A stretch of 64,000 bases of DNA from an uncultured Burkholderiales bacterium (GCA_946480465.1 CAMLJY010000030.1:8253-72252), one strand, 5' to 3'. Positions 34,348 to 44,526 are shown, counted from the stretch's first letter. Made by a program: numbers and translations. The notes: generated by a model not told the origin, from the letters alone.

Positions 34348-36234
34348 ATGAGCAAGCACACCCACGCCTTCCAGGCCGAGGTCAAGCAGATCCTGCACCT
34401 CGTCACGCACTCGCTGTACTCCAACAAGGAGATCTTCCTGCGCGAGCTGGTGTCCAACGCCTCCGATGCCTGCGACAAGCTGCGCTTCGAGGCGCTGGAC
34501 AACCCGGCGCTGTACGAAGACCAGCCGAACCTCGAGGTGCGCGTCTTCTTCGACGCCGAGGCCAAGACGCTGACCATCCGCGACAACGGCATCGGCATGA
34601 GCGCCGAAGAGGCTGCCTCGCACCTGGGCACCATCGCCAAGAGCGGCACCCGCGAGTTCATGGCCAAGCTGGAGGGCGACCAGAAGAAGGATGCCAACCT
34701 GATCGGCCAGTTCGGCGTCGGCTTCTACTCCGGCTTCATCGTCGCCGACCGCATCACCGTAGAGACGCGCCGTGCCGGCCTGCCGGCGTCGCAGGGCGTG
34801 CGCTGGTCCAGCGAAGGCACCGGCGAATTCGAGATCGAGGACATCGAGCGGCCGCTGCGCGGCACCGACGTCATCCTGCATCTGCGCGACGAGGAGGCGG
34901 ACGACTTCCTGAAGACCTGGAAGCTCAGGTCCATCATCGGCAAGTACTCCGACCACATCTCCCTGCCCATCCTGATGCAGAAGGAGGAGTGGGACGGCGA
35001 CAAGCAGCAGCAGGTCAAGAAGGACGAGTGGGAGACGGTCAACAAGGCCGCGGCGCTGTGGGCCCGCGCCAAGAGCGACGTGACCGACGCCGAGTACCAG
35101 GAGTTCTACAAGCAGATCAGCTACGACACCGAGCCGCCGCTGGCCTACACCCACAACCGGGTTGAGGGCCGCAGCGAGTACACGCAGCTGCTGTACGTGC
35201 CCGCCAAGGCACCGTTCGACCTGTGGAACCGCGACAAGCGCGGCGGCGTGAAGCTCTACGTCAAGCGCGTCTTCATCATGGACGACGCCGAGGCGCTGAT
35301 GCCGGTATACCTGCGCTTCGTCAAGGGCGTGATCGATTCGGCTGACCTGCCGCTCAACGTCAGCCGCGAGCTGCTGCAGGAAAGCCGCGACGTGAAGGCC
35401 ATCCGCGAAGGCTCGACCAAGCGCGTGCTGGGCATGCTGGAGGCCCTGGCCGACAGCGAGAGCGCCGAGGACAAGGCCAAGTACCTGGCCTTCTGGCAGG
35501 AGTTCGGCGCCGTGCTGAAGGAAGGCATCGGCGAGGACCACCAGAACCGCGAGCGCCTGGCGAAGCTGTTCCGCTTCGCTTCCACCCATGCGGACGAAGG
35601 CGTGTCCTTTGCCGACTACGTGTCGCGCATGAAGGAAGGCCAGGAGGCGATCTACATCATCACGGCCGACACCCTGGCCGCCGCCAAGTCCAGCCCGCAG
35701 CTCGAGATCTTCAAGAAGAAGGGCATCGAGGTGCTGCTGCTGACCGACCGCGTCGACGAGTGGATGCTGAGCCACCTCTACGAGTTCGAAGGCAAGCCGC
35801 TGCAGAGCGTGGCCAAGGGCGCGGTGGACCTGGGCAAGCTGCAGGACGAGGAAGAGAAGAAGCAGGCCGAACAGGCGGCCGAGACCTTCAAGCCCACGCT
35901 CGAGAAGCTGAAGACGGCGCTGAAGGACCGGGCGAAGGACGTGCGCGTGACCGCGCGGCTGGTGGATTCGCCCGCCTGCGTCGTTGTCGACGAAGGGGAC
36001 ATGAGCGCCCACCTCGCCCGCATGCTGAAGCAGGCCGGCCAGAGCGCGCCGAAGACGCAGCCCATCCTCGAGGTCAACCCCGAGCACGCGCTGGTCAAGC
36101 GCCTGGATGCCGATGAGGGCCGCTTCGATGACCTGGCGAACATCCTGTTCGACCAGGCCTTGCTGGCCGAAGGCGGGCAGCTGGAAGACCCGGCGGCCTA
36201 TGTCGCCCGCGTTAACCGCCTGCTGGCGGCCTAG
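34348..36234 (+). CDS. htpG: Chaperone HtpG (Hsp90)
   Basis: A 628-residue Hsp90 with the expected length and motifs: [36 protein letters not shown] is broken here into its hallmark parts [16 protein letters not shown] and [16 protein letters not shown] and GQFGVGFYS form the ATP lid. The C-terminal dimerisation part ends with [17 protein letters not shown]. It binds and hydrolyses ATP to remodel client proteins in the cytosol. The ATG at 34348 follows the heat-shock promoter. Its stop shares the palindromic CTAG with the stop of convergent srkA, so neither has a terminator between them. Confidence 0.98.
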   Translation: MSKHTHAFQAEVKQILHLVTHSLYSNKEIFLRELVSNASDACDKLRFEALDNPALYEDQPNLEVRVFFDAEAKTLTIRDNGIGMSAEEAASHLGTIAKSGTREFMAKLEGDQKKDANLIGQFGVGFYSGFIVADRITVETRRAGLPASQGVRWSSEGTGEFEIEDIERPLRGTDVILHLRDEEADDFLKTWKLRSIIGKYSDHISLPILMQKEEWDGDKQQQVKKDEWETVNKAAALWARAKSDVTDAEYQEFYKQISYDTEPPLAYTHNRVEGRSEYTQLLYVPAKAPFDLWNRDKRGGVKLYVKRVFIMDDAEALMPVYLRFVKGVIDSADLPLNVSRELLQESRDVKAIREGSTKRVLGMLEALADSESAEDKAKYLAFWQEFGAVLKEGIGEDHQNRERLAKLFRFASTHADEGVSFADYVSRMKEGQEAIYIITADTLAAAKSSPQLEIFKKKGIEVLLLTDRVDEWMLSHLYEFEGKPLQSVAKGAVDLGKLQDEEEKKQAEQAAETFKPTLEKLKTALKDRAKDVRVTARLVDSPACVVVDEGDMSAHLARMLKQAGQSAPKTQPILEVNPEHALVKRLDADEGRFDDLANILFDQALLAEGGQLEDPAAYVARVNRLLAA

Positions 36235-37250
36235 TCGACGTAGGACAGATCGAGCGGTGGCTCGGCCATCGCCTCGATCTGCTCGTGCAGCTGCGTGGTC
36301 TGCTGGCCCCAATAGCCGGGGCCGCCGAACCAAGGGAAGGCGGCCGGGAAGGCGGGGTCGGTCCAGCGCTCGGCGATCCAGGCGCTGTGGTGCAGCATGC
36401 GCAGGGTGCGCAGCGGCTCGATCAATGCCAGCTCGCGCATGTCGAATCGGCGGAACTGGCGATAGCCGCTCAAGACAGCGGCCAGCTGAGACTGCATCGC
36501 CGCGGTGTTGCCCGACAGCAGCATCCACAGGTCCTGGATCGCGGGGCCGGTGCAGGCGTCGTCCAGGTCGACGATGTGCGGGCCTTCGTCGCGCCAAAGG
36601 ATGTTGCCGGGATGGCAATCGCCGTGCAGGCGCAGCATCTGAAGTGATTGGACCGCTGCGAAGGCCGCGTCGATGGTGGCGAGCGCTTCTGCGCAGGCGG
36701 CCTTCCAGCCGGGCAGCTGCGCGGGCGGGATCAGGTCCAGCGCCAGCAGCCGGTCGCGCGCCGCGTGGCCGAAGGTGGCCGGGTCGAGCCGGCGGCGGGT
36801 GCTGAATGGCCGCTCACTTCCAACGGCATGCAGCCGGCCGATGAAGCGGCCGAGCCAGCGCAGCACGTCCGGATCGTCCAGCTCCGGCCCATGGCCCGCG
36901 CGACGCGGGTAGACCGCGAAGCGAAAAGCCTGGCCCTCGATCTCGGCATCGGCCAGCGTCCGGCCGTCCGGCAGGCGCAGTGGCGCGACCACCGGAACCT
37001 CGGCTGCGGCCAGCTCGATCGCGAAGGCGTGCTCTTCCAGGATCTGCGCGTCGCTCCAGCGGCCAGGCCGGTAGAACTTCGCGACGATGGCGCTGCCGTC
37101 TTCCAGGAAGACCTGGAAGACGCGGTTTTCGTAGCTGTTGAGTTGCAGCAGGCGGCCGTCGCCGCGCTGCCCCACCGCATCCAGTGCATCGAGCACCGCC
37201 TGCGGGGTCAGGCGGTCATAAGGGTGGGCCGCGCCCACGGAATCGGTCAT
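36231..37250 (-). CDS. srkA: Stress response kinase A (SrkA/YihE/RdoA)
   Basis: A 339-residue kinase of the aminoglycoside phosphotransferase fold. [15 protein letters not shown] near the start, the catalytic loop [11 protein letters not shown] near 215-225, and [17 protein letters not shown] follow the SrkA pattern. It is a Ser/Thr protein kinase that protects from stress-induced death in enterobacteria. The ATG at 37250 immediately follows the DUF2726 stop (TAG then ATG), so it is coupled to that gene. Convergent with htpG over four bases. Confidence 0.92.
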   Translation of the reverse strand: MTDSVGAAHPYDRLTPQAVLDALDAVGQRGDGRLLQLNSYENRVFQVFLEDGSAIVAKFYRPGRWSDAQILEEHAFAIELAAAEVPVVAPLRLPDGRTLADAEIEGQAFRFAVYPRRAGHGPELDDPDVLRWLGRFIGRLHAVGSERPFSTRRRLDPATFGHAARDRLLALDLIPPAQLPGWKAACAEALATIDAAFAAVQSLQMLRLHGDCHPGNILWRDEGPHIVDLDDACTGPAIQDLWMLLSGNTAAMQSQLAAVLSGYRQFRRFDMRELALIEPLRTLRMLHHSAWIAERWTDPAFPAAFPWFGGPGYWGQQTTQLHEQIEAMAEPPLDLSYVD

Positions 37251-38033
37251 CTAGTGGCGCAGCGGCGAAGAGGGGTAAGCGGGGCCCGGCTTGCCGTCGC
37301 CGGCTTCACCGGGCGGCTCGGTCGGCGGCCCTTCGTTCGACAGCGCGCTGGTGCGGCTCGCCAGCGAGCCCATCTCGCTGTTCTGCGCCTCGCTGCGGGT
37401 GTCCGGCGCGAAGAACGAATCGTGGAAGAAGCCCGAGTCCTGCCACAAGGTGGTCCGCTCGCGCCGGCGTGAAGCGACGGCCGTGGCCAGCGAATCGCGC
37501 GCCCGGTAGACCGCCGGCGCGGGCTGCGGGCCCCGCGAGGCGGCGGTGCTCTGCGGCACCAGCAGCTGCAGTTCCGGAATCGAAGGCAGATGATCGATCG
37601 GGCAGCGCAGGTAGCGCACGCGGCAGGCACCCAGCACCGACTGCTTGATCTGCATCGAGCGGGTTTGCGTCGAGCGGTCGTTGGCCAGGTCGATCGCCGC
37701 CAGCACGCGCCCGTTGGCGCTGCAGATGGCGAAGGTGACATGGATCGAGCCCAGCATGTCGTACCAGTAGCGCACCTGGTGTGGGTCGTTCGGTTGGCAG
37801 AAGCGCACCAGCGGCAGCTTCGACAGCACGATGTGATGGGGCAGCGCCTCGCGCAGCTGGCGGTAGACGCGGCGCTCGTCGGTGCTGAACACCGGCCGGG
37901 CGGTCAGTGCCCACTCGGTGGGCAGCGGTTTGGGCTTGCCGGGCTTGCGCGGCTTCAGCCAGAACCACACCACGGCCGGTGCCATCACGGCCACGGCCAC
38001 CAAGGCAAGGATCCAGGGAAGAGTCTGCTGCAT
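37251..38033 (-). CDS. DUF2726 domain protein with N-terminal membrane helix
   Basis: A 260-residue protein. An N-terminal helix (about 5-27) is followed by a KPRKPGKPKPLP linker and a DUF2726 domain with FSTDERRVYRQLREALPHH and DQ-type FAICSANGRVLAAIDL, a restriction-endonuclease-like fold in many Burkholderiales proteins. The last 90 residues are polar and low-complexity. The role is unknown; a nuclease activity has been suggested for the family by fold only. Start ATG at 38033. Operon with srkA. Confidence 0.8.
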   Translation of the reverse strand: MQQTLPWILALVAVAVMAPAVVWFWLKPRKPGKPKPLPTEWALTARPVFSTDERRVYRQLREALPHHIVLSKLPLVRFCQPNDPHQVRYWYDMLGSIHVTFAICSANGRVLAAIDLANDRSTQTRSMQIKQSVLGACRVRYLRCPIDHLPSIPELQLLVPQSTAASRGPQPAPAVYRARDSLATAVASRRRERTTLWQDSGFFHDSFFAPDTRSEAQNSEMGSLASRTSALSNEGPPTEPPGEAGDGKPGPAYPSSPLRH

Positions 38034-38221
38034 GGGCCCGCGTCGGAGACGACCGCCAGGTCAGCCGCACAACACGGCAACAGCAGTGGGAGGGGAACTG
38101 GCGCGCGCATCATATTACGCTGGGCCCTGGGGACCGACGCCCCTCGGCCCCGGGGGCGGGAGCCCTGTCCCTGCCCATTCGAGGGGGAGGGTCCGCCCCA
38201 CCGCCCACCGAAGCGCCAGGG
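38034..38221 (-). promoter_or_regulatory. Intergenic: possible promoter of DUF2726-srkA and GC-rich hairpins
   Basis: On the - strand TATGAT (complement of 38107-38112) within TAATATGAT is a fair -10 box about 75 bases before the DUF2726 ATG. The stretch 38125-38200 is rich in GGGG/CCCC inverted repeats (GGGGACCGACGCCCC and CCCCGGGGG) and could act as the end of the GNAT transcript. No gene is visible. Confidence 0.35.
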
Positions 38222-38887
38222 TCAGTCCTTCGAGCCGCTGCCGCGGCCGACACCCGTGCGCACTTCGGCCAGGACGTCCATGAGCGCGTCCACCATGCGG
38301 GCCTGCTGCTTGAACTGGTAGTCCAGTGCCGCAGCGCCTTCACCCACGAACTGCTCCATCTGCGAGGCCAGCGTCTCGGGCGGCAGCTTCAGGTAGGCGT
38401 CCGACTCGCCGCCCGCACGCTCCACCTTGGCACCGGCGCGGCGGGCGATCCGCAGCATGGGCAGGTTTTCGCTCAGGGCATGGATGAAGAGCGTGTCGAT
38501 GCCGCGATTGCGTGCGTGCAGCACCGCGTGCTCGAACAGCCGCGCGCCATAGCCGCGGCCACGCAGGTGCGCGGCCACCGATCCGCCGAACTCCGCCGCC
38601 TTGCCCTGGGTGTCGTCCGGTGGATAGGCAAGATGCGCCAGCCCGATCAGCTCCAACCGGCGATTGAACACGCCGAACACCTCGTCGCGATCGAAGTCCA
38701 GGCCGTCCACGTAGTGCTGGATCTGGGCGTCGCCAGCGGCGAAACCAAAACGGAGGTAACGGTCGTGCTCGCCCAACGCCAGCAGGTGCTCCAGGATGCG
38801 GGGGCGGTGGCCGGGTCCGAGGGATCGGATGGGAATCCAGGCCAGGCGTTCGGGTTGCGGAGCCGGAGGTTCGGAGGCAGAGGACAT
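38222..38887 (-). CDS. GNAT family N-acetyltransferase
   Basis: A 221-residue protein whose middle part has the GNAT core: LIGLAHLAYPP strand, the acetyl-CoA loop in LRGRGYGARLFEHAVLHARNRG (pattern RGxGxGxxL), and the later NLPMLRIARRAGAKVE. The C-terminal 60 residues are helical and include FKQQARMVDALMD. The substrate is unknown. The start at 38887 is the first ATG and lies directly opposite the promoter region of rplM. Confidence 0.85.
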   Translation of the reverse strand: MSSASEPPAPQPERLAWIPIRSLGPGHRPRILEHLLALGEHDRYLRFGFAAGDAQIQHYVDGLDFDRDEVFGVFNRRLELIGLAHLAYPPDDTQGKAAEFGGSVAAHLRGRGYGARLFEHAVLHARNRGIDTLFIHALSENLPMLRIARRAGAKVERAGGESDAYLKLPPETLASQMEQFVGEGAAALDYQFKQQARMVDALMDVLAEVRTGVGRGSGSKD

Positions 38888-38997
38888 GGCCCTCCCGGGG
38901 TTGGTGCTTTCCCTGATGCTAAGGGCTGCGACCGGCGCGCGGCGCGCCAGGCAGCCGCACGGTCAGGGACCGGGCGCGGGAAACCGCACGGCATGGC

Positions 38998-39003
38998 TAT
39001 AAT
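38998..39003 (+). promoter_or_regulatory. -10 element of the rplM-rpsI promoter
   Basis: A perfect TATAAT preceded by TGGC, about 193 bases before the rplM ATG. No TTGACA-like -35 is found at the right distance; the TG upstream suggests an extended -10. The long 5' leader has GC-rich hairpins but no recognised ribosomal-protein leader motif. The rest of the 308-bp gap from 38888 shows no gene. Confidence 0.7.
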
Positions 39004-39195
39004 CTTTGGCTCACCCGTTTCCGGCGGGGTGGAGTGTGGTCGTGGTCTCGGGTTCGAGGCGCCGGCCCCCCTGGCTCAGAGAGGCTGCCCTCATAAGCAG
39101 TTCCGATGAATCCCCGGGGCTCCGAACAGCCGTTCCTGCGATTCCGCACCGGCCGCCCAGGCGGCAGTGGGGTTCGCGCTTCCAGAAAGACCCTC

Positions 39196-39624
39196 ATGAA
39201 GACCTTCAGCGCCAAGCCGGCCGAAGTGAAGCACGAGTGGTTTGTGCTCGATGCCACCGACAAGGTGCTCGGACGTGTCGCCAGCGAAGTGGCACTCCGT
39301 CTGCGCGGCAAGCACAAGGCCATTTACACGCCTCACGTCGACACTGGTGATTTCATCATCGTCGTCAATGCCGAAAAGCTCCGTGTCACCGGCAACAAGG
39401 CCGAAGACAAGGTGTACTACCGCCATTCCGGCTACCCGGGCGGCATCTACGCCACGAAGTTCAAGGACATGCAGGCACGCCACCCGGGCCGTGCGCTCGA
39501 GAAGGCCGTCAAGGGCATGCTGCCCAAGGGTCCGCTCGGCTACGCGATGATCAAGAAGCTGAAGGTGTATGCCGGTGGTACCCATCCGCACACCGCCCAG
39601 CAGCCCAAGGCGCTGGAAATCTAA
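39196..39624 (+). CDS. rplM: 50S ribosomal protein L13
   Basis: A 142-residue L13 of standard length, beginning [20 protein letters not shown] and containing [26 protein letters not shown] and the C-terminal [13 protein letters not shown]. The ATG at 39196 lies after GAAAGACCCTC. It is followed by rpsI nine bases later, the universal L13-S9 order. It assembles early in the large subunit. Confidence 0.99.
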   Translation: MKTFSAKPAEVKHEWFVLDATDKVLGRVASEVALRLRGKHKAIYTPHVDTGDFIIVVNAEKLRVTGNKAEDKVYYRHSGYPGGIYATKFKDMQARHPGRALEKAVKGMLPKGPLGYAMIKKLKVYAGGTHPHTAQQPKALEI

Positions 39625-39633
39625 GGAGCGGTG

Positions 39634-40026
39634 ATGATCGGCAATTGGAACTATGGCACCGGCCGCCGCAAGTCGTCGGTGGCACGTGTGTTCATCAAGC
39701 GGGGCGAAGGCCAGATCGTGGTGAACGGCAAGCCCGTGGACCAGTATTTCGGCCGCCAGACCTCGATCATGATCGTCAAGCAGCCGCTGCTTCTGACGAA
39801 CAATGAAGTGGCGTTCGACATCAAGGTGAACGTGCACGGCGGCGGTGAATCCGGCCAAGCCGGTGCCGTGCGCCACGGCATCACCCGCGCCCTGATCGAC
39901 TACGACGCAACGCTCAAGGGCGACCTCAGCCGTGCCGGCTTCGTGACGCGTGATGCGCGTGAAGTCGAGCGCAAGAAGGTCGGCCTGCACGGCGCCCGCC
40001 GTCGCAAGCAGTTCAGCAAGCGCTGA
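39634..40026 (+). CDS. rpsI: 30S ribosomal protein S9
   Basis: A 130-residue S9. [17 protein letters not shown] near the N terminus, [16 protein letters not shown] in the middle and the basic tail ending in RKQFSKR, which reaches toward the tRNA in the P site, are all present. AAGGAG lies seven bases before the ATG at 39634; a GTG directly before it (39631) is not needed. Followed by a strong terminator. Confidence 0.99.
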   Translation: MIGNWNYGTGRRKSSVARVFIKRGEGQIVVNGKPVDQYFGRQTSIMIVKQPLLLTNNEVAFDIKVNVHGGGESGQAGAVRHGITRALIDYDATLKGDLSRAGFVTRDAREVERKKVGLHGARRRKQFSKR

Positions 40027-40078
40027 TGCTCTTGCCCATGCGGCCGGACCTGCGTCTCGCCGCCTGAGTGTTCCGTCG

Positions 40079-40115
40079 AGGGCCGCTTTCGAGCGGCCCT
40101 TGTCGTTTTTTCCCG
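40079..40115 (+). terminator. Intrinsic terminator of rplM-rpsI
   Basis: AGGGCCGCT and AGCGGCCCT form a 9-bp stem with a TTCG tetraloop, followed by TTGTCGTTTTTT. This is a textbook hairpin and T-run. It ends 12 bases before the DUF6776 ATG, which must have its own promoter within or after it or rely on read-through. Confidence 0.93.
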
Positions 40116-40126
40116 GTTCTTCGGCC

Positions 40127-40840
40127 ATGCGTTGGAAGCTGTTGCGCCGCCGCCTCTCCGTCAGCGCGCCGCGCGTCATCGTTCGGCGGCATCTGCCGTG
40201 GCCCTTGCGCTCGGCGGCTGCGGCCGTGGTGCTCGGCTTCTCGGGCGCCATCGCCTTGTGGGCATTCGAACTGGGGAAGGACATCGCAGGGCTGGACCGC
40301 GAGGCCAAGGTCGAGTTGTCGCGCCTGCGCGAGGAGGTCGCTCGGTTGCGCCAGGAGCGCGACCAGGCCCAGTCGATCGCGCACACGGCGGATAGTCTGC
40401 TGAGGGCGGAGCGTGCGGCACAGGAGAAACTGGCGCTCCAGCTGCGGCAGCTCGAAGCGCAGAACCTCTCGCTGCAGGCGGATCTGGGCTTCTTCGAGCG
40501 CCTGCTGCCCGCCGTGGCCAACGACCAAACCGTTGCCGTCCGCGGCTTGCAGGCGGAGCCCCTGATGCCGGGCCGCTTGCGCTATCAAGTGCTGCTGATG
40601 CAGAACGGACGCTCGATGGCAGCGTTCTCAGGCCGCTGCGAACTGACGCTGGCCGGCACGCTGGATGGCAAGCCGTGGATGTTGACGGCCCCGTCGGGCG
40701 CGCAGCCGGTCCAGCTGAAACAGTACGCGCGGCTCGAAGGCGTGGTCGAGCACCCGCCGGGGGCCGTGGTAAAAACCGTGCAGGTCAAGGTCACCGATGG
40801 CAGCGGCGCCGTCCGCACCACGCACACCATCCGGCTGTAA
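40127..40840 (+). CDS. DUF6776 family membrane coiled-coil protein
   Basis: A 237-residue protein. A basic N terminus (MRWKLLRRRLS) precedes one membrane helix (about 29-49). Then comes a coiled coil (about 52-122) with heptads such as LSRLREEVARLRQERDQA, and a C-terminal beta domain ending in RTTHTIRL. It resembles the DUF6776 proteins encoded after rpsI in many betaproteobacteria. Its topology would place the coiled coil in the periplasm. The ATG at 40127 is chosen because everything upstream overlaps rpsI and the terminator. It is probably co-transcribed with the bactofilin 43 bases on. Function unknown; a divisome or envelope role is a guess from neighbours. Confidence 0.8.
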   Translation: MRWKLLRRRLSVSAPRVIVRRHLPWPLRSAAAAVVLGFSGAIALWAFELGKDIAGLDREAKVELSRLREEVARLRQERDQAQSIAHTADSLLRAERAAQEKLALQLRQLEAQNLSLQADLGFFERLLPAVANDQTVAVRGLQAEPLMPGRLRYQVLLMQNGRSMAAFSGRCELTLAGTLDGKPWMLTAPSGAQPVQLKQYARLEGVVEHPPGAVVKTVQVKVTDGSGAVRTTHTIRL

Positions 40841-40883
40841 GCGGCATTCGAGCCCGCAGCTGGCCACCTGGGAGACGCAGTCC

Positions 40884-41282
40884 ATGGGGTTTGGCAAAAA
40901 GGCTCAGCCACCGATCCGCTCGCTCGTCGGGGAGGGGACCCGCCTGAGCGGGGAACTCCGGTTCCGTGACGGCTTGCGCGTCGACGGCGAGATCGACGGC
41001 GACGTGATCGCAGACACTGACGCCCGCAGCCTGCTGGTGATCAGCGAAAAAGCCCGGGTCCGAGGCAAGGTGAAGGCGGCGCATGTGATCATCAACGGCG
41101 AGATCGTGGGGCCCGTCGAGTCGCTGGAACTGCTTGAATTGCAACCCAAGGCCCGCATCATCGGAGATGTGCGCTACGAACTGCTCGAAATGCACCCCGG
41201 CGCCGTCATTGATGGCGAGCTGCGCCCCATCAAGGCGCCCGAGCGTCCGGCCTTGACACTCGCGGCGTCGAACGACGCCTGA
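40884..41282 (+). CDS. Bactofilin (polymer-forming cytoskeletal protein)
   Basis: A 132-residue bactofilin. After a short N-terminal tail ([20 protein letters not shown]), the rest is a right-handed beta-helix with repeating hydrophobic pairs: [21 protein letters not shown], then KGRVKGKVKAA-type turns, ending in the acidic tail. Such proteins polymerise without nucleotide on the inner membrane and position cell-wall enzymes. ATG 40884 has GGGAG upstream. In this window an M23 peptidase, a common partner of bactofilins, lies about 2 kb downstream on the other strand. Confidence 0.93.
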   Translation: MGFGKKAQPPIRSLVGEGTRLSGELRFRDGLRVDGEIDGDVIADTDARSLLVISEKARVRGKVKAAHVIINGEIVGPVESLELLELQPKARIIGDVRYELLEMHPGAVIDGELRPIKAPERPALTLAASNDA

Positions 41283-41322
41283 AACCGAACCCCGAATTCC
41301 CGTTGTCTTCCCTGGAGTCCTG

Positions 41323-41694
41323 ATGAACGCCGTCGCCGAAAGCCTGGCCCCCGAAACCTCGATGCCCGCTCCGCTGGTGTTCACCGACAGTGCCGCTGCC
41401 AAGGTGGCCGATCTCGTCGCCGAGGAAGGCAACCCTGACCTGAAGCTGCGCGTGTTCGTGCAGGGCGGCGGTTGCTCCGGCTTCCAGTACGGGTTCACCT
41501 TTGACGAAATCGTCAATGACGACGACACGCAGATGACGAAGAACGGCGTCACGCTGCTGATCGACGCGATGAGCCTGCAGTATCTGGTGGGCGCGGAGAT
41601 CGACTACAAAGAAGACCTGCAGGGCGCTCAGTTCGTGATCAAGAATCCGAATGCGACGACGACGTGCGGCTGTGGGTCGAGCTTTTCGACCTGA
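41323..41694 (+). CDS. erpA: Iron-sulfur cluster insertion protein ErpA
   Basis: A 123-residue A-type carrier. The three cluster ligands are Cys51 ([10 protein letters not shown]) and Cys115/Cys117 (TTCGCGSSF). [15 protein letters not shown] at the N terminus and the total length fit ErpA better than IscA. It delivers [Fe-S] clusters to apo-enzymes, for example those of isoprenoid synthesis. ATG 41323 follows CCTGGAGTCC. The bidirectional terminator after it separates it from convergent anmK. Confidence 0.95.
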   Translation: MNAVAESLAPETSMPAPLVFTDSAAAKVADLVAEEGNPDLKLRVFVQGGGCSGFQYGFTFDEIVNDDDTQMTKNGVTLLIDAMSLQYLVGAEIDYKEDLQGAQFVIKNPNATTTCGCGSSFST

Positions 41695-41731
41695 GCCCGC
41701 GGCACCTGCACGCCCCGGCGTCCCTTGACGA

Positions 41732-41762
41732 AAAAGCCGCCCCACCCGGGCGGCTTTTCCTT
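41732..41762. terminator. Bidirectional intrinsic terminator between erpA and anmK
   Basis: AAAAGCCGCCC (41732-41742) and GGGCGGCTTTT (41748-41758) form an 11-bp stem with loop CACCC; T-runs exist on both strands, so it can stop erpA (+) and anmK (-). Confidence 0.93.
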
Positions 41763-41798
41763 GGTCCTGGCATGCGTGCGGGACCGGATCGGCTTCGG

Positions 41799-42911
41799 TC
41801 AGGCCGGGTAAAGGGCGCCCAGCAGCCTCGGCCCATGCGCCCCGGTGACCTCGGGTCGGTTTCCGGATTGGCGCTGCATGAAGGCATGGGCCAGCCACGC
41901 GAAGGCACAGGCTTCGACCTGCAGGGGTGGCAGGCCGGCGGACTCGCTCGAGGCCACGGAGACATGTGGCAGGGCGGCGGCGAGGCGGCGCATCAGGTGG
42001 CCGTTCAGCGCTCCGCCGCCGCAGATGAGCAACCGTCGCGTGTCTGGTGCGTTGGTTTGCAGTGCCTGGGCGGCCGCTTGGACCGTCAATTCGGCGAGCG
42101 TGGCCTGGATGTCGGCCGGCGCTTGCGCGCCACCCTGGATGGCCAATCCGGCATCGAGCCAGGCCGCATGGAAGAGATCGCGTCCGGTGCTCTTCGGCGG
42201 CTGGCGCGCGAAGAAGGGCTCGGCAAGCCACTGCGCCAGCAGTGCCGGATGCACCGTTCCGGATGCTGCCCAGGCGCCGTCCACGTCGTAGGAGGCGCCG
42301 CGGTGACGCCGGCACCACAGGTCCATCAGCACGTTCCCGGGGCCGCAGTCGAAGCCGCCGAGGCGGCCGTCGCCGTGCAAGAGACTCAGGTTCGCGATGC
42401 CGCCGATGTTCAGCACGGCCGTCGTCACGCCGGGTTCGGCGAAGCGCGCGGCATGGAACGCTGGCACCAGTGGCGCGCCCTGGCCGCCGGCGGCGACATC
42501 GCGGCTGCGCAGGTCGCAGACGACGTCGATGCCGGTCAGTTCCGCCAGCAGGGCGGCGTTGATCAGTTGGCAGGTGTAGCCGACACCATCGAACTCGCCC
42601 GGCCGATGGCGCACGGTCTGTCCGTGGGCGCCGAGCGCCGCGACGTCGGCGGGTGACACGCCCGACGTGTGCAGCAACTGCCGCGTGGCGTCGGCATATA
42701 GCCGCGCAATGGCATTCGATGCGAGGGCGGCGCGGTGCAGTTCCTGTTCGCCGGGGGAGTTGAGCGACAGCAGTTCAGCATGCAGCGCGGTCGGCATCGG
42801 CAGCGCGACATGTGACAGCACGCGCATCGGCCGGTCAGCCGCGAAATCCGCGAGCACGGCATCGACACCGTCGAGCGAAGTGCCCGACATCAGGCCGGCG
42901 TAGAGCGCCAT
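41799..42911 (-). CDS. anmK: Anhydro-N-acetylmuramic acid kinase
   Basis: A 370-residue protein. GLMSGTSLDGVDAVLADF at the start, GAHGQTVRHRP, LNIGGIANLSLL, DCGPGNVLMD and CGGGALNGHLM are the AnmK signatures. The enzyme phosphorylates and opens 1,6-anhydroMurNAc, giving MurNAc-6-phosphate in cell-wall recycling. The ATG at 42911 (MALYAGLMSGTS) is chosen because more upstream codons overlap the M23 gene. The upstream gap of 26 bases to the M23 stop suggests one operon. Confidence 0.97.
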   Translation of the reverse strand: MALYAGLMSGTSLDGVDAVLADFAADRPMRVLSHVALPMPTALHAELLSLNSPGEQELHRAALASNAIARLYADATRQLLHTSGVSPADVAALGAHGQTVRHRPGEFDGVGYTCQLINAALLAELTGIDVVCDLRSRDVAAGGQGAPLVPAFHAARFAEPGVTTAVLNIGGIANLSLLHGDGRLGGFDCGPGNVLMDLWCRRHRGASYDVDGAWAASGTVHPALLAQWLAEPFFARQPPKSTGRDLFHAAWLDAGLAIQGGAQAPADIQATLAELTVQAAAQALQTNAPDTRRLLICGGGALNGHLMRRLAAALPHVSVASSESAGLPPLQVEACAFAWLAHAFMQRQSGNRPEVTGAHGPRLLGALYPA

Positions 42912-42937
42912 CGCCTGCGGGTGCGCGCCCGTGGTGC

Positions 42938-44326
42938 TTACTCGGCGTCGCCGCGGTAGCCGGTGAGCGACCCGGCCGCGTCGAGCTGCGACTGCGCGGC
43001 GACCGCGGTTTGGATGAAGCGCGGCTTGGCGGCGGCGTCGACCACCACGGTGTCGGCCGCGCGTGCCACCTTCAGCGGGTCCTGGAACTGGCCGTTGACG
43101 CGGAATTCGAAGTGCAGGTGCGGACCCGTGGCCCAGCCGGTGGCGCCGACCAGGCCGATGCGCTGGCCCTGCTCGACCTTCTGGCCCTTCTGCACGTCGA
43201 GTTTGCTGAGGTGGGCGTAGACGGTGGTCTTCTCGCCCGCGTGCTTCACGTGCACCACGTTGCCGTAGCCGTTCTGCCAGCCGGCGAAATCGACGATGCC
43301 GTCGCCGACCGTGCGCACGGGCGTGCCGGTGGGTGCGCCATAGTCGACGCCGTTGTGGGCGCGCCAGGTCTGCAGGATCGGGTGCAGGCGCATCGCGAAG
43401 CCGGAAGTGACGCGCGAAAACTCCATCGGACTGGCCAGGAACGAGCGGCGCTTGCTCTGGCCGTCCATCGTGAAGTAGGCACCGCGGCCGCTGGCGTCCT
43501 TGAACCACACCGCCTGGGAGACCTTGCCGTTGTTCGTGAACTCGGCGGCCAGGATTCGGCCAGTGCCCTCGTTCCACGTGATCGGCTGGTCGTCGGCCGT
43601 GAGCGCCTCGTAGACGACGCTGAAGGTATCGCCCTTGCGCAGCTGGCGGTGGAAATCGATGTCGGTCGAGAAGATGTCGACCATCTGGCCGGCCAGGCTG
43701 TCCGGCAGGCGGGCTTCGTCGGTGGCGGCGAACAGCGAGCTGCGGATCGTGCCGCCGCCCAGACGCACCTGGGCCAGCAGCGGCGCGGTTTCGAGGCGCG
43801 CCAGGAAGCGGCCGTCGAAGCGGGTGATGGTGAGGCGGGTGAAGTGGCTCAGCTGCTGCGCGCTGTCCAGCGCGGGGAAGCGGGCGACCAGTTCCTTCAG
43901 CGCACCGCTCTCGTCGGTGCGCACCTGAATCATCTTGCCGGCGCGGCCTTCGAACAGGCGGCGGCCTTCGCGGTCGCTGCGCAGGAAAGCGGCGGCGGTG
44001 GCATCGACGACGCCGAGGCGGCGCAGCAGTGAATCGGCGGTGTCGCTGGCGCGGGTGAGGTCGGTGCGGGACAGCTCCAGCGCATGCTGGGCCAGCTCTT
44101 CCAGCTGCTGGTCGATGCCGTTGAGCGGCAATTCCTGCGTGACCAAGCGCTGCGGCAGGTCGGCCGCGTCGGGCGCGAGCGGTGCGATACCGAAGGCGGT
44201 GACGGCGAAACCACCCAGCAGCGTGCAGACAGCGGCAGCCACCCGGCGCGGATGGCGACGCAGCCGCTCATGCAGGCGCTGCGCTGCCGCTTGCACTGAC
44301 TTTTCGAACGAATCCAAGGACAACAA
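42938..44326 (-). CDS. M23 family metallopeptidase (murein endopeptidase)
   Basis: A 462-residue protein with an N-terminal membrane anchor (about 30-50) after a basic segment, a regulatory region with an OapA/LysM-like part ([21 protein letters not shown]), and a C-terminal M23 domain: [14 protein letters not shown] gives the His/Asp zinc ligands, and [12 protein letters not shown] the last His. All metal ligands look intact. It probably cleaves peptidoglycan cross-links in the periplasm. The start is uncertain; a TTG at 44326 is the longest, with TTG 44317 also possible. Operon with anmK, linking hydrolysis and recycling. Confidence 0.92.
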   Translation of the reverse strand: MLSLDSFEKSVQAAAQRLHERLRRHPRRVAAAVCTLLGGFAVTAFGIAPLAPDAADLPQRLVTQELPLNGIDQQLEELAQHALELSRTDLTRASDTADSLLRRLGVVDATAAAFLRSDREGRRLFEGRAGKMIQVRTDESGALKELVARFPALDSAQQLSHFTRLTITRFDGRFLARLETAPLLAQVRLGGGTIRSSLFAATDEARLPDSLAGQMVDIFSTDIDFHRQLRKGDTFSVVYEALTADDQPITWNEGTGRILAAEFTNNGKVSQAVWFKDASGRGAYFTMDGQSKRRSFLASPMEFSRVTSGFAMRLHPILQTWRAHNGVDYGAPTGTPVRTVGDGIVDFAGWQNGYGNVVHVKHAGEKTTVYAHLSKLDVQKGQKVEQGQRIGLVGATGWATGPHLHFEFRVNGQFQDPLKVARAADTVVVDAAAKPRFIQTAVAAQSQLDAAGSLTGYRGDAE

Positions 44327-44526
44327 TCACTCCCCGACCCGGGCCCGCTGCCGCGCAGGAGCCGAGAGGTAACAAAGGGACTGCGGGGGCGTCCACTAGA
44401 ATCGCGGACCGCTTGCCCCTGGGTGGCCTGGCGTTGGGCCAGGGCCGCAGGGCCCGCAAACGAAGGGGCAGTATAGCAACCGGTTTTCGCGGTCCAACGC
44501 GTAAAAGCCCGTACCTTTACCCCCTT
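44327..44526. promoter_or_regulatory. Divergent M23/tyrS promoter region
   Basis: 200 bp without a gene. On the + strand TAGAAT (44397-44402) and TATAGC (near 44473) are -10 candidates upstream of tyrS. GGCCTGGCGTTGGGCCAGGGCC forms a GC-rich imperfect hairpin. No T-box is expected or seen in this phylum. Confidence 0.4.

Noticed and set aside
38888..39195. L13-type ribosomal leader riboswitch upstream of rplM
   Set aside because: The known L13 leader is a Firmicutes element; no matching structure could be recognised here beyond GC-rich hairpins.
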